Below are positions 34,821-43,482 of a DNA stretch of 64,000 nt, piece after piece. A program made the position numbers and the translations under genes. Under the pieces are notes generated by a model. It was not told where the DNA came from. It made no database searches and saw only the letters and a program-made list of their open reading frames with translations. Origin of the DNA: Pusillibacter faecalis (GTDB lineage: Bacteria > Bacillota > Clostridia > Oscillospirales > Oscillospiraceae); the NCBI RefSeq assembly GCF_018408705.1, contig NZ_AP023420.1:1-64000 (forward strand), given 5' to 3'. Numbering within the stretch: position 1 is the first letter of the stretch; each line of letters begins with the position of its first letter.

Positions 34821-34853
34821 ACAACCGCCGGGGGATTCCCCGGCGGTTGTTTG
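34821..34853 (+). terminator. Terminator of the cysteine-rich gene
   Basis: ACAACCGCCGGGG/CCCCGGCGGTTGT stem with loop GATT, then TTG. Confidence 0.85.
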
Positions 34854-34879
34854 TCGCCTATGTGCCGTGACCGGATGCT

Positions 34880-35281
34880 TTAGAGCGTATACTCCTTTGG
34901 CGGATTACCTGAAAAGTCAGCCAGAACCGCATGCGCGTTTTTGAGATAAAACACCTCGAAAATGGGGTTGTCCGCTCCTCCATACTGTCCCTTGACAATC
35001 GGGTTGCGCATACACATCTCCTTTGCCGCCATATTGTTTTCAAACGTCGCCTCTCCACTCAGCCGAAGCCACGCATACTCCGGGCTGGAAGTTGTGATCT
35101 CAATATAGGGGTTCCTTTGCATGTCCTGATAGACTTCCTTGGTATGGTTCGTACAAAACCACAGCTTTCCATCCAATTCTCCGCTGAACATGAACGGTCG
35201 GCATTTTGCCCTCCCGTCCCGGCCTACCGTCGCCAGATATTGAACGGGATTTTCCTGTAAAAATTGAATGACTTCCTGCAT
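34880..35281 (-). CDS. Pyridoxamine 5'-phosphate oxidase-like flavin protein
   Basis: 133 aa from the ATG at 35281 after AGGAGGAA. Split-barrel FMN-binding family: MQEVIQFLQENPVQYLATVG, GRAKCRPFMFSGELDGKLWF, then EITTSSPEYAWLRLSGEA. Members reduce or oxidise small molecules using FMN or F420, but the substrate is not predictable. Divergent from an HxlR regulator, a very common pairing in which the regulator responds to redox or electrophile stress and controls the flavoprotein. Confidence 0.8.
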   Translation of the reverse strand: MQEVIQFLQENPVQYLATVGRDGRAKCRPFMFSGELDGKLWFCTNHTKEVYQDMQRNPYIEITTSSPEYAWLRLSGEATFENNMAAKEMCMRNPIVKGQYGGADNPIFEVFYLKNAHAVLADFSGNPPKEYTL

Positions 35282-35391
35282 GCTCTTGTTCCTCCTGCTA
35301 AAATCTTGCGTGATGGGGTTGCAAATTTCCCTTTGCAGGATTATCATAGTGCCGTAAGGGTCTTTTGTAAAGTAAGCACTTTTTTGTGCTG

Positions 35392-35411
35392 TAGTTACCA
35401 AATAGAAACTA
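35392..35411. promoter_or_regulatory. Imperfect palindrome between the flavoprotein and hxlR genes
   Basis: TAGTTACCAAATAGAAACTA lies directly before the hxlR ribosome site in the 143-base divergent gap. HxlR proteins bind such short imperfect palindromes. A plausible operator, not proven. Confidence 0.35.
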
Positions 35412-35424
35412 TTGGAGGATTGAG

Positions 35425-35763
35425 ATGCAGTCGCTACAAGAGCTGCCGGCGTGCCCGGTGGAGACAACGCTGGCCCTGATCGGAGATAAATGGAAGGTTC
35501 TGATTCTTCGGGACCTGTTGCCGGGAACAAAGCGGTTCGGGGAACTGAAACGGTCGATTGGGAGCGTATCGCAAAAAGTGCTGACCGCCCAGCTCCGGGA
35601 CATGGAGTCCAAGGGGCTTGTTCACCGGGAAGTTTACCCGGAGGTCCCGCCCCGTGTGGAATACAGTCTGACCCATCTAGGGCGCAGTCTCGCTCCCATT
35701 TTGGACGCCATGCGGAATTGGGGCGAGACATACCAAGAGCATTGGCGGGCCGACGACCTTTGA
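35425..35763 (+). CDS. HxlR-family transcription regulator
   Basis: 112 aa. Begins with the family cysteine context [20 protein letters not shown], then the winged helix [19 protein letters not shown] and the wing [13 protein letters not shown]. The N-terminal Cys (residue 10) is the redox-sensing position in relatives such as YodB and HypR. It probably controls the divergent flavoprotein gene and itself. Confidence 0.85.
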   Translation: MQSLQELPACPVETTLALIGDKWKVLILRDLLPGTKRFGELKRSIGSVSQKVLTAQLRDMESKGLVHREVYPEVPPRVEYSLTHLGRSLAPILDAMRNWGETYQEHWRADDL

Positions 35764-35795
35764 AAAGACTGCATAGCTTCCGCTATGCAGTCTTT
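35764..35795 (+). terminator. Bidirectional terminator after hxlR
   Basis: AAAGACTGCATAGC/GCTATGCAGTCTTT with loop TTCC. A and T runs on both sides let it serve hxlR and the converging gene at 35809. Confidence 0.85.
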
Positions 35796-35808
35796 CACTT
35801 TGACAGCC

Positions 35809-36225
35809 TCACATCTCCCGCTGATAGCGCACCATCAGGCACAGCTCCAGCACGCTTTTGGCGATAAACACGCCCACAGCTGTCAGCGTCACCCACAGCG
35901 GAGCGCCAAAGCCGATGGAAATCCACGCCGCTGCCATCACACTCCACTGTAGAACCTCTCCGGCGACAGCCTGAGCCCTGCGGCGGATCGCCACATTCCG
36001 CTCGTCATTTGCCTCAATCTCCTCTTGTTTCATCTGGCGTGGATTTTTCTCCGCTCGGTGGAGCCGCAGAAGGTTGGCAAGGCCCATGGCAAATAAACCG
36101 GAACCCACTCCCATCAGCATGCCGCCCACGGCGTTCTCCACCCGGTCCCCCAGCAGCAGACTCAGCACCGCAAGGCCCGCTCCGAAAAGCATCATGCCTG
36201 TAAACAGCCCCTTGTTCCTTCTCAT
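35809..36225 (-). CDS. Four-helix membrane protein paired with an XRE regulator
   Basis: 138 aa. Helices at about 8-25, 30-50, 90-105 and 110-128, with a charged cytoplasmic loop (RAEKNPRQMKQEEIEANDER). The ND-ER loop is typical of DUF2178-like proteins that accompany small XRE regulators. Start overlaps the regulator stop by four bases, so the two are co-translated. Function unknown. Confidence 0.6.
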   Translation of the reverse strand: MRRNKGLFTGMMLFGAGLAVLSLLLGDRVENAVGGMLMGVGSGLFAMGLANLLRLHRAEKNPRQMKQEEIEANDERNVAIRRRAQAVAGEVLQWSVMAAAWISIGFGAPLWVTLTAVGVFIAKSVLELCLMVRYQREM

Positions 36226-36425
36226 GTCGCATCCTCCTCGTAGATAAAAATTTCCTCAATCGTCATTCCAAAGAATCTGGCCAGCTTGAACGCCAGCAGA
36301 ATAGAGGGATTGTACCGCCCGTTCTCCAGGGAGCCAATCGTCTGACGGGAGACCTCCAACGCCTCCGCCAGTTCCTCCTGTTTGATCCCCCGAGCCTTTC
36401 GCAGCTCTTCCAACCGGTTCTTCAT
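36222..36425 (-). CDS. Small XRE-family regulator
   Basis: 67 aa, a lone helix-turn-helix: KQEELAEALEVSRQTIGSLE, then NPSILLAFKLARFFGMTIEEIF, the standard Gram-positive short Cro-like repressor. It heads a two-gene unit with the membrane protein. Symmetric GGAAAGT/ACTTTCC DNA just upstream is its likely own operator. Confidence 0.85.
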   Translation of the reverse strand: MKNRLEELRKARGIKQEELAEALEVSRQTIGSLENGRYNPSILLAFKLARFFGMTIEEIFIYEEDAT

Positions 36426-36471
36426 CCGCTCACGCTCCTGTTCATTTCACCACATTCCCCATCGGATTTAC

Positions 36472-36541
36472 GGAAAGTTTACTTTCCATTTTATAAGTTA
36501 AAGATAGCATAACAGCCTCAAAATGTCAAGTATACTTTCCG
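36472..36541 (-). promoter_or_regulatory. Likely operator region of the XRE-membrane protein pair
   Basis: GGAAAGTTTACTTTCC (36472-36487, 7-bp arms) and a second related element AAGTATACTTTCC (36529-36541) bracket an AT-rich promoter segment, suggesting two bound repressor dimers. Confidence 0.5.
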
Positions 36542-36650
36542 TTTTTGAAAACTATCCCACAAGGAGGGCGCCAGCTCGGATTTTTTCCTGTACAAACCAC
36601 CTCTGGATGCGGTATACTGGGGTCAGAACGAAGAGACGGAGGTGACGGCT

Positions 36651-37181
36651 ATGCCCGGAAAGGGCTTTGTGCAGGACGAGCTGGACTTAAAGGTGCTCAT
36701 CCTCTATATCGCTGCCCGCGTCATTGAGCCGGTGCCCTTTGACACCATACTGGACCTGACGCTGTGTGACGACGCCATCGACTATTTTGATTTCTCTGAG
36801 TGCCTGCGGGACCTGGTAGATACCGGGCATCTGACCCTCTCGGAGGAAGGGCTGTACGCCATTACGGAAAAGGGACTGCGCAACAGCAAAATCTGCGAGA
36901 GCAGTCTGGCCTATTCCGTGCGGCTGCGCTGCGACAAAAATTTGGAGGCCTGGAACCGGAAGCTGCGCCGGAAAAACCAGGTAAAGGCAGCCTATGAAAA
37001 ACGCTCCAATGGGACCTTTACCGTAAAGCTGAATTTGCAGGACGATATGGGCGAGCTTCTAGGATTACAGCTCATGGTCCCACGGGAAGATATGGCCAAA
37101 GCGGTGGCTACTCGGTTTCAAAAGACCCCGGAGCGACTGTACAGCACGCTGCTGAGCATGCTGCTTCAGGACGAGGAGTGA
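36651..37181 (+). CDS. DUF4364 family protein
   Basis: 176 aa, ATG at 36651 after GGAGGTG. The N-terminal half reads like a winged helix (DLKVLILYIAARVIEPVPFD, LRDLVDTGHLTLSEEGLYAI), the C-terminal half like the DUF4364 strand-rich part (NGTFTVKLNLQDD). Conserved across clostridia and possibly DNA-binding; its role is not known. A -10 box TATACT lies at 36613-36618. Confidence 0.8.
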   Translation: MPGKGFVQDELDLKVLILYIAARVIEPVPFDTILDLTLCDDAIDYFDFSECLRDLVDTGHLTLSEEGLYAITEKGLRNSKICESSLAYSVRLRCDKNLEAWNRKLRRKNQVKAAYEKRSNGTFTVKLNLQDDMGELLGLQLMVPREDMAKAVATRFQKTPERLYSTLLSMLLQDEE

Positions 37182-37435
37182 CTTCGATTCACCAAATTCT
37201 GTGGAATCTGGACTGTGTTTTTCTCTTCCCATTTCTGGCGGGAGCCCTGGTCCGCTGGCTGCTGCGCCGCTGGCAGGTATGGCTCTTTTCACCGCAGTGG
37301 CGGCGTTGCTCTTGGTGCTCTGGGTCCAGATCAACCCCATTCCCGGCAGTGAGGGACCCGGTTTTCAGGCTCCAGGCCGTCTGCCTGACCTTGGGTGCCG
37401 CAGGGATGGGCGCACTTCTTCACTGGAAAACATAA
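37178..37435 (+). pseudogene. Small membrane protein, possibly double-frameshifted
   Basis: GTG start overlapping the DUF4364 stop by four bases. The frame at 37178 encodes one helix (CVFLFPFLAGALVRWLL) and, at its end, AVCLTLGAAGMGALLHW. The middle helix, GMALFTAVAALLLVLWVQI, is in another frame. Joining the three parts would give a sensible three-helix protein of about 85 residues, so two compensating indels are suspected. If the frame as written is used, the middle is a basic serine-arginine stretch. Confidence 0.4.
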
Positions 37436-37437
37436 CG

Positions 37438-37470
37438 AAAAAGCCCGTGTCCAATAGGACACGAGCTTTT
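37438..37470. terminator. Bidirectional terminator between the small membrane gene and dnaE
   Basis: AAAGCCCGTGTCC pairs with GGACACGAGCTTT around AATA, with A-runs before and T-runs after. It serves both converging genes. Confidence 0.85.
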
Positions 37471-37473
37471 CTG

Positions 37474-40400
37474 TTATTTTACCACCACATTTTCCTCTCC
37501 CAAAGTCTCACGGGCCTCCTGAATCAGCGCCCGGTGCAACAGGACCTGCGTGGCAAAGACCTTACGGGTGTCCGCCATCACCATTTTGACCTGGGAGGTA
37601 CCAGGAAACATGGAAAACACCAGCTTCATATGCCGCATGGAAGGATGGTCCAGGCTGGGAAATTTCAGAAACAGCGTCTCACCCTGCACCAGCTTCTCAC
37701 CGGCCTCCTGAATAGGCGGGATGCTGCCGCTGACAGTGGAGAGGAGATACGCGGAGTCGCACATGATCTGCGGGGACTTCTCGTCCCGGACGGAGAGTTT
37801 TCCCCTCACCACCACCGCCTGATTCTCCTTCAGATACGCGCCGCAGGTGTCCAGTACCTTGGAAAAGCACAGCAGTTCGATAGCTGCGGTATCGTCCTCT
37901 ACCATGACGTAGGCCATGAGGGAGTTATTTTTCGTGGTCTTGGTCTTGCTGGAAGACACCACGCCGCAGATGGTGATCCTCTGACCATCGGCAAAGCGGG
38001 TGGGGCCTCCCTCCTGGGAAAAATCTTCCAGGATGGAGCCGATGGTGGGTGCTCCCAGCTTGTGCACTGCGTCCCGATACTGATCCATGGGATGGCCGGA
38101 GAGATAGAGTCCCGTAGTGGCCTTTTCCATCAGCATCAGCTCCTGGACGGAGAACTCCGGAATATCCGGCAGCGGTGTCTCCTTTTCTGCGCTGCTTTGG
38201 GTGCCAGCAGCCATGGAAAAGAAGTCCATCTGTCCCTCTACATTGTCTCGCCGCACTGCCGCGACGGAATCCATGACCTTCTCATATACCTGGATCAGCT
38301 GGGACCGGCGGCCTCCCAGAGAGTCAAAGGCTCCGGAGCGGATCAGGTTCTCCACCGCCCGCTTGTTCATGTCGCTGCCCTGCATCCGCTGGCAGAAGTC
38401 ATTCAAAGAGGCGAAGGGGCGCTCTTCCCGCTGGCGCATCACGGCCTGGATAAAGCCTCGGCCGATATTCTTAATCGCCACCAGGCCAAAGCGGATGCCG
38501 CCTTCTTCCACAGTAAAGCGGTCGGCGGAGCGGTTGATGTCCGGCGGCAGCAGATCAATACCGCACTCCTTGCACTCATTGATATAGCCCGCCACCTTGT
38601 CGGAGTTATCCAAGACGCTGGTCAGCAGCGCCGCCATATACTCCTTGGTAAAGTGACACTTAAAATACGCCGTCTGGTAGGCTACCACCGCATAGGCCAC
38701 TGCGTGGGCCTTGTTGAAGGCGTAATTGGCAAAATCGTAGATCTCCTGATAAATGGCTTCCGCCGTGGCCTCCGGAATTCCATTGGCCACGCACCCGGCG
38801 ATCTTTCGCTCCCGATCTCCGTGGATGAAGGCATCCTTCTCCCGCTGGATTTGGGCGGCCTTTTTCTTGGAGATGGCCCGCCGCACCATATCTGCCTGCC
38901 CCAGAGAGTAGCCGCCCAGCTGCTGGAAGATTTGAATCACCTGCTCCTGGTAAACGATGCAGCCATAGGTGACGGAGAGAATTGGCTCCAGAGACGGATG
39001 GCGGTATCTGATCAGTGAGGAATTGTGCTTACAGGCGATAAAGCGGGGGATCGAGTCCATAGGACCCGGTCGGTAAAGGGCGATGATTGCGGTGATATCC
39101 TCAATATTTTGGGGCTTAAGACCCACACACACACCTGTCATACCGGTAGACTCCATCTGGAACACGCCAGAGGTCTTGCCGGCCGAGATCATCTCAAAGG
39201 TATCCCGGTCGTCCTCCGGGATATCCTTCAGAGAGAAGTCCGGCTGCCGCTCCTGTACCATCTTCACGGCATCGTCCAGCACCGTCAGGTTTCTTAAGCC
39301 CAGAAAGTCCATTTTGAGAAGCCCCAGCTCCTCCAGCGTTGTCATGACATACTGGCAAACCACCGTATCATCGTTTTTTGAGAGGGGCACATACTCTACC
39401 ACCGGATTCTTGGTGATGACCACACCGGCAGCGTGGGTGGAGGCGTGGCGGGGCATCCCCTCCAAAGCCTTGGCAGTGTCGATGAGCCGCCGGACCTGAG
39501 GATCGGTGTCATAGGCGTCGCTGAGGGGCTTGGAGAGCCGCAGTGCGTCATCCAAGGTGATATGGAGGGCACCGGGGCCGGCGGGTACCTGCTTGGCGAT
39601 CACATCCACATCCGCATAGGGGATGTTCATCACCCGGCCCACGTCCCGGATCACACCCCGCGCCGCCATGGTGCCAAAGGTCACGATATGGGCCACATGG
39701 TCGTCGCCGTACTTTCTGCGGACATACTCAAAGACCTCGTCCCGCCGGGTATCTCCGAAGTCCATGTCAATATCCGGCATGCTGACCCGCTCCGGGTTCA
39801 AAAAACGCTCGAAATAGAGGCTGTACTTCATGGGGTCAATGTCCGTGATCCCCAAACAGTAGCTGACCATGGACCCCGCCGCACTGCCCCGCCCGGGCCC
39901 TACGGGGATGTCCACGCTCTTGGCGTAACGGACAAAATCCGAGACGATGAGAAAGTAGTCTGTAAAGCCCATCTTCTCAATCATCTCCTGCTCATAGTGA
40001 AGCTGGCCCCGATACTGATCGTTCCCACCGTAGCGGGCCTGATACCCTTCGTCGCAAAGCTTTTTCAGGTAGGAAAAGCTGTCATAGCCCGGAGGCAGCT
40101 GGAACTCCGGCAGGTGATACTTTCCGAAGGTAAATTCCAGATGGCACATATCCGCGATCTTCTGGGTATTTTCCAGCGCGCCCTCATAGACATGGAAAAG
40201 GGCGGCCATCTCCGCCTCGCTGCGCAGGTAGAAGTTCCGAGGCTCATAGCGCATCCGGTTCTCATCGTCCAGCGTCTTGCCGGTCTGGATGCACAGCAGC
40301 ACATCGTGGGCCTCCGCGTCCTCCTTGCGGAGATAGTGTGCGTCGTTCGTGCATACCATGGGCAGCCCCGTCTCCTGGTGAATGCGCAGCACTCCTTGGT

Positions 40401-40962
40401 TGACTGCCTGCTGATCCTGGATGCCATGGTCCTGGAGCTCCAGGTAGAACCGCTCTGGCCCAAAGATCTCGGCCAGTTCCAGCGCATACTGCTTGGCGTT
40501 TTCATATTCTCCGTTCCGCAGCCGCCGTGGAATCTCCCCTGCGAGGCACGCAGAGAGGGCGATCAGCCCTGCGCTGTGTTCTCGCAGCAGCTCCAAATCA
40601 ATCCGGGGGCGGATATAGAACCCCTCCGTCCATCCCGCTGAGACCAGGTAAGAGAGATTCCGGTACCCCTCCTCATTTTCGCACAGCAGCACCAGATGGC
40701 GGCTCTCCGCGTCAAACTCATGGATTTTATCAAACCGGGAACGGCCCTGGGGCGTCACGTACACCTCGCAGCCGATGATGGGTTTGATTCCCTCTGCCTG
40801 GCAGGCGCGGTAGAAATCAATCGCGCCGTACATCACACCGTGGTCTGTGACCGCGCAGGCGGTCTGCCCCATCTCCTTGACGATCTTCGGCAAATCCCGG
40901 ATGCGGCAGGCTCCGTCCAAGAGGCTATATTCTGTATGGACATGCAAATGGACAAAAGACAT
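37474..40962 (-). CDS. dnaE: DNA polymerase III alpha subunit, DnaE type
   Basis: 1162 aa, normal for DnaE1-like subunits. An N-terminal PHP domain (FVHLHVHTEYSLLDG, AVTDHGVMYGAIDFY) is followed by the polymerase core with the catalytic aspartates in PDIDMDFGDTRRDEV near residue 400, the fingers region (AAGVVITKNPVVEYVPL), the tandem helix-hairpin-helix part (FASLNDFCQRMQG) and an OB fold (ICGVVSSSKTKTTKNN). I prefer the ATG at 40962 (eight bases after GGAGG); 40968 would overlap the upstream stop. Much longer in-frame extensions upstream are not family-like. Coupled to the upstream small gene. Confidence 0.95.
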   Translation of the reverse strand: MSFVHLHVHTEYSLLDGACRIRDLPKIVKEMGQTACAVTDHGVMYGAIDFYRACQAEGIKPIIGCEVYVTPQGRSRFDKIHEFDAESRHLVLLCENEEGYRNLSYLVSAGWTEGFYIRPRIDLELLREHSAGLIALSACLAGEIPRRLRNGEYENAKQYALELAEIFGPERFYLELQDHGIQDQQAVNQGVLRIHQETGLPMVCTNDAHYLRKEDAEAHDVLLCIQTGKTLDDENRMRYEPRNFYLRSEAEMAALFHVYEGALENTQKIADMCHLEFTFGKYHLPEFQLPPGYDSFSYLKKLCDEGYQARYGGNDQYRGQLHYEQEMIEKMGFTDYFLIVSDFVRYAKSVDIPVGPGRGSAAGSMVSYCLGITDIDPMKYSLYFERFLNPERVSMPDIDMDFGDTRRDEVFEYVRRKYGDDHVAHIVTFGTMAARGVIRDVGRVMNIPYADVDVIAKQVPAGPGALHITLDDALRLSKPLSDAYDTDPQVRRLIDTAKALEGMPRHASTHAAGVVITKNPVVEYVPLSKNDDTVVCQYVMTTLEELGLLKMDFLGLRNLTVLDDAVKMVQERQPDFSLKDIPEDDRDTFEMISAGKTSGVFQMESTGMTGVCVGLKPQNIEDITAIIALYRPGPMDSIPRFIACKHNSSLIRYRHPSLEPILSVTYGCIVYQEQVIQIFQQLGGYSLGQADMVRRAISKKKAAQIQREKDAFIHGDRERKIAGCVANGIPEATAEAIYQEIYDFANYAFNKAHAVAYAVVAYQTAYFKCHFTKEYMAALLTSVLDNSDKVAGYINECKECGIDLLPPDINRSADRFTVEEGGIRFGLVAIKNIGRGFIQAVMRQREERPFASLNDFCQRMQGSDMNKRAVENLIRSGAFDSLGGRRSQLIQVYEKVMDSVAAVRRDNVEGQMDFFSMAAGTQSSAEKETPLPDIPEFSVQELMLMEKATTGLYLSGHPMDQYRDAVHKLGAPTIGSILEDFSQEGGPTRFADGQRITICGVVSSSKTKTTKNNSLMAYVMVEDDTAAIELLCFSKVLDTCGAYLKENQAVVVRGKLSVRDEKSPQIMCDSAYLLSTVSGSIPPIQEAGEKLVQGETLFLKFPSLDHPSMRHMKLVFSMFPGTSQVKMVMADTRKVFATQVLLHRALIQEARETLGEENVVVK

Positions 40963-40967
40963 GGGCA

Positions 40968-41249
40968 TTACTCCTCCTTGAGCGCTTCCCCGCAGTACGG
41001 GCAATACCGGGGCACTCCCGGCAGACGGCCAACGGTCAGCCCGCCTCCGCAGTGGGGACAGCGGATGGCCTGGGAGCCATAGATCAGGCCGCCAATCATT
41101 CCAAGAATCCCCGCCCCACCCAACATATACAGGACTGGCGGCGCAAGCCGCCCAAACAGCATGGCCAGAACCATACAGACGATTCCGCCGAAATAGGCGA
41201 TTCGGAATGTAGTCATCGCCCGGTGGAGGGACCCTTTCTCTTGTTTCAT
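40968..41249 (-). CDS. Two-helix membrane protein with C-terminal zinc ribbon
   Basis: 93 aa. Helices at about 15-35 and 40-58, then IRCPHCGGGLTVGRLPGVPR and YCPYCGEALKEE, a four-cysteine zinc ribbon. The stop codon abuts dnaE, so the two share a transcript. Function unknown. Similar small proteins are frequent in Oscillospiraceae. A related but divided pair of frames lies immediately upstream (41291-41548). Confidence 0.65.
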   Translation of the reverse strand: MKQEKGSLHRAMTTFRIAYFGGIVCMVLAMLFGRLAPPVLYMLGGAGILGMIGGLIYGSQAIRCPHCGGGLTVGRLPGVPRYCPYCGEALKEE

Positions 41250-41290
41250 CGCATCCTCTCTTTCTGACCGCTATCATTGCTGTATCCGCA

Positions 41291-41407
41291 TTACAGTCTT
41301 TCACCGCAGTTGGGACAAAATCCCGGCAGGTGCATGGGAATCCGACTACCCAGACATAGGGACTTCCCGCAGCATGGGTACCGGGTAAAAGCAAAAATCA
41401 TCCGCAT
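41291..41407 (-). CDS. Small zinc-ribbon protein or remnant
   Basis: 38 aa: YPCCGKSLCLGSRIPMHLP then FCPNCGERL, the same ribbon layout as the C-terminus of the protein at 40968-41249. A weak GAGGG precedes the ATG. Either a micro-protein or the detached end of a former two-helix zinc-ribbon protein whose membrane half is at 41420-41548. Confidence 0.4.
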   Translation of the reverse strand: MRMIFAFTRYPCCGKSLCLGSRIPMHLPGFCPNCGERL

Positions 41408-41419
41408 ACCCAAGAGCCC

Positions 41420-41548
41420 TCAAGACGCGCATGGAACAGCGGTTGCAACTTCGCCTCCCACTGAGGCGGCCGCCCAAGCCGCCAGGAGCAGGACAAGCCC
41501 GCCGTAAAACAGGATGTGAACCAGCTCCGGCACCTGGTGGCAATCCAT
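41420..41548 (-). CDS. Small one-helix membrane protein or remnant
   Basis: 42 aa: a short polar start (MDCHQVPELVH), then one helix, ILFYGGLVLLLAAWAAASV, and a short tail. AGGAA lies ten bases before the ATG. With the ribbon frame 12 bases downstream it may represent a broken homolog of the intact gene at 40968. Confidence 0.35.
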   Translation of the reverse strand: MDCHQVPELVHILFYGGLVLLLAAWAAASVGGEVATAVPCAS

Positions 41549-41588
41549 CCGTTTCTGATTCCTAGCGACACCGCTCCCCAGTCTTCCC

Positions 41589-42029
41589 TCAGGTTTGATT
41601 GGAGACCTTTTTTGCCCGGAGATTCACCAGTGCCTTCACATCTGCCAAGACCTCCGGCGAGGTGACATCCAGCATCAGCCAGCGGCCCATCCGTGAGGCA
41701 GCTGTATGCTGGTAGACCTCTCTGGTATATGCCGTGCAAGCCAGCAAGACCAGCTGGGCGGCATTCTCCTCCCGCGCGCCGATGGAAACCATGGCGGTCA
41801 CATATCCACGCCGCATATAAACGGTGCAGAGGGACCTGCCGCCCTGTTTGAATTTGACATTCCATCCAGGCTCCATCCCACAGCGGCTATACTCCACACG
41901 TGAGGCAGCATGGAGCTCCTTCTCCAGATACGCCCGCAGCTCCATCCAAAGAGGGCTCGCCACATAGAGGTCCACCTCTTCCCGCAGAGGCTCAGACGTC
42001 TGAGGATAAAGCGTCACCCACTCTGTCAT
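41589..42029 (-). CDS. DUF3788 family protein
   Basis: 146 aa. Pattern of DUF3788: WMELRAYLEKELHAASRVEY, NVKFKQGGRSLCTVYMRRGY, and the end LMLDVTSPEVLADVKALVNLR. Probably folds like DUF1801/YdhG proteins; function unknown. Four-base overlap (ATGA) with the upstream redox-type gene indicates co-translation. Confidence 0.8.
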   Translation of the reverse strand: MTEWVTLYPQTSEPLREEVDLYVASPLWMELRAYLEKELHAASRVEYSRCGMEPGWNVKFKQGGRSLCTVYMRRGYVTAMVSIGAREENAAQLVLLACTAYTREVYQHTAASRMGRWLMLDVTSPEVLADVKALVNLRAKKVSNQT

Positions 42030-42490
42030 TCCCGTTCCTCCGCAAGCATTTGCTCCACAAGCTCCACTGCAGTGACAATCATATTGTCACAGTGGGCTGT
42101 CACGCCCAGGCAAGCCGAGGCGGAGTTCCTTTCTGTAACGCCAGGACGGGCCTTCAGCAGCTCTCCGCATCGGGTCAGGCCAAAAACCGCCTCGAACCGG
42201 CTTCGAAACTCCTTGGCCACAGCATAGATTCGCCGCTTTCCCTCTTTGTCTGCACTATCCGTGTGAGGCGTCAAAAGACCTAACACCAGCACGCCGCCGC
42301 TGACGGCGCCACACAGCTCCGCGTGACTTCCGCCCACGCCGCCGCCAAAACCGCCTGCCATGGCCATGGCCTGTTTTTCGTCCATCCCCAGCAGGTCCTG
42401 AAAGGCACCCACTACGGACTGTGCACAGTTGAACCCGTCCTGATGATACTGATAGGCCGCAGCACAGCGGCTCAGGCATTTTTCCTCCAC
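42026..42490 (-). CDS. C_GCAxxG_C_C family protein
   Basis: 154 aa. The defining cysteines are seen in FNCAQSVVGAFQDLLGMD and, after a glycine-rich GGFGGGVGG, in CGAVSGGVLVLG; further cysteines follow near residues 110 and 130. The family is thought to be redox-active and occurs next to oxidoreductases; no reaction is proven. First of a two-gene unit with DUF3788. Confidence 0.85.
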   Translation of the reverse strand: MEEKCLSRCAAAYQYHQDGFNCAQSVVGAFQDLLGMDEKQAMAMAGGFGGGVGGSHAELCGAVSGGVLVLGLLTPHTDSADKEGKRRIYAVAKEFRSRFEAVFGLTRCGELLKARPGVTERNSASACLGVTAHCDNMIVTAVELVEQMLAEERE

Positions 42491-42549
42491 AGTAACCCCT
42501 CCACCTATAGATGTATTTTATCTGACAAGTATTTTTACATCACAGTAAT

Positions 42550-43449
42550 TCACAAAGTTTTTGCCAGCTCCTGGATTTTCCGCAGCCGGTGGTTTAGACA
42601 GGACTTGGTCACTGGCGGGTCAAAGGCCGCTGCCAGCTCACTCAAGCTCAGCTCTGGATATTCCAGCCGGAGCGCCGCCGTCTTTTTGAGCTTGTCCGGA
42701 AGCTTGTCTAATAAATCAGCGGACCGGAGCCTCCGGATAGCCTCCAGCTGCTCCTGCGCGGCCTCCACTGCCTTGTCTAAATTCGCACTGTCACAGTTTA
42801 GCCGCCTGTTGACGCTATTGCGCAAATCCTTTTCCAGCTTGGCGGACATCAGATGCATAGCAGCCACCGGGGCGCCAATCAAGGTGAGAAAGTCCTCAAT
42901 CTGGTCGCTCTGCTTGAAGTAGGTAATGAAGCTGCCATTGCGAGAGAGTCCCTTTGGCGGATATCCACACTCCCGCAGCAGCACCTCCAACTCCCTGCTG
43001 GCCTGCAAATGAGAGGTATTGAGCTCCAAATGGTACCGCTTCAAAGGGTCCGTCAGGCTGCCGCCGGCAAAAAAGGCCCCTCGGAGAAAAGACGCTCGAC
43101 AGCACTCCTCCTCCAGCAGTCCAAAGTTGATGTGGAGGACCAGATTTTGCCGGGGGTCATAGCCCAACAGATTGATGATATGGTCCAGCTTCCGGCTGTC
43201 CGTGATTTGAAACACCATCTTCCCCGCTGCCTCCGGCTCTGGGAGACGGTCAAACTGCACATTGAAGGCTCGCTGGAAGAGCTTTGGAAGACGCGCGGCA
43301 AAATTGGGGTTTTCTGTAATAATCCGGACCTCCGAGGAACTGAAAGTATTGCAATAGAGCAAAATGCCATAGGCCTCCGCTCTGGCGCAGCAGAGCTTTT
43401 GCACTGGAAGCCGGCACAGCTCATTTTTGGTATCAAAGGAAAAGGACAT
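42550..43449 (-). CDS. whiA: WhiA DNA-binding protein
   Basis: 299 aa. N-terminal LAGLIDADG-like fold (FRGAFFAGG-type segment present as FLRGAFFAGGSLTDP) and C-terminal helix-turn-helix (LSELAAAFDPPVTKSCLNHR). In Gram-positives WhiA affects cell division and chromosome segregation, and sporulation in streptomycetes. It is the last gene of the conserved rapZ-yvcK-whiA run, 33 bases after yvcK. Confidence 0.93.
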   Translation of the reverse strand: MSFSFDTKNELCRLPVQKLCCARAEAYGILLYCNTFSSSEVRIITENPNFAARLPKLFQRAFNVQFDRLPEPEAAGKMVFQITDSRKLDHIINLLGYDPRQNLVLHINFGLLEEECCRASFLRGAFFAGGSLTDPLKRYHLELNTSHLQASRELEVLLRECGYPPKGLSRNGSFITYFKQSDQIEDFLTLIGAPVAAMHLMSAKLEKDLRNSVNRRLNCDSANLDKAVEAAQEQLEAIRRLRSADLLDKLPDKLKKTAALRLEYPELSLSELAAAFDPPVTKSCLNHRLRKIQELAKTL

Positions 43450-43482
43450 GGCTCCCCTCCCGGCCGCTCAGACCGGTTCCTC

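Noticed and set aside
37201..39018. A 605-codon plus-strand frame running over the dnaE end
   Set aside because: Mostly antisense to dnaE. Only its first 40 codons may matter, as the middle helix of the small broken membrane gene.
39433..40641. A 402-codon plus-strand frame opposite dnaE
   Set aside because: Antisense shadow without start signals or family resemblance.
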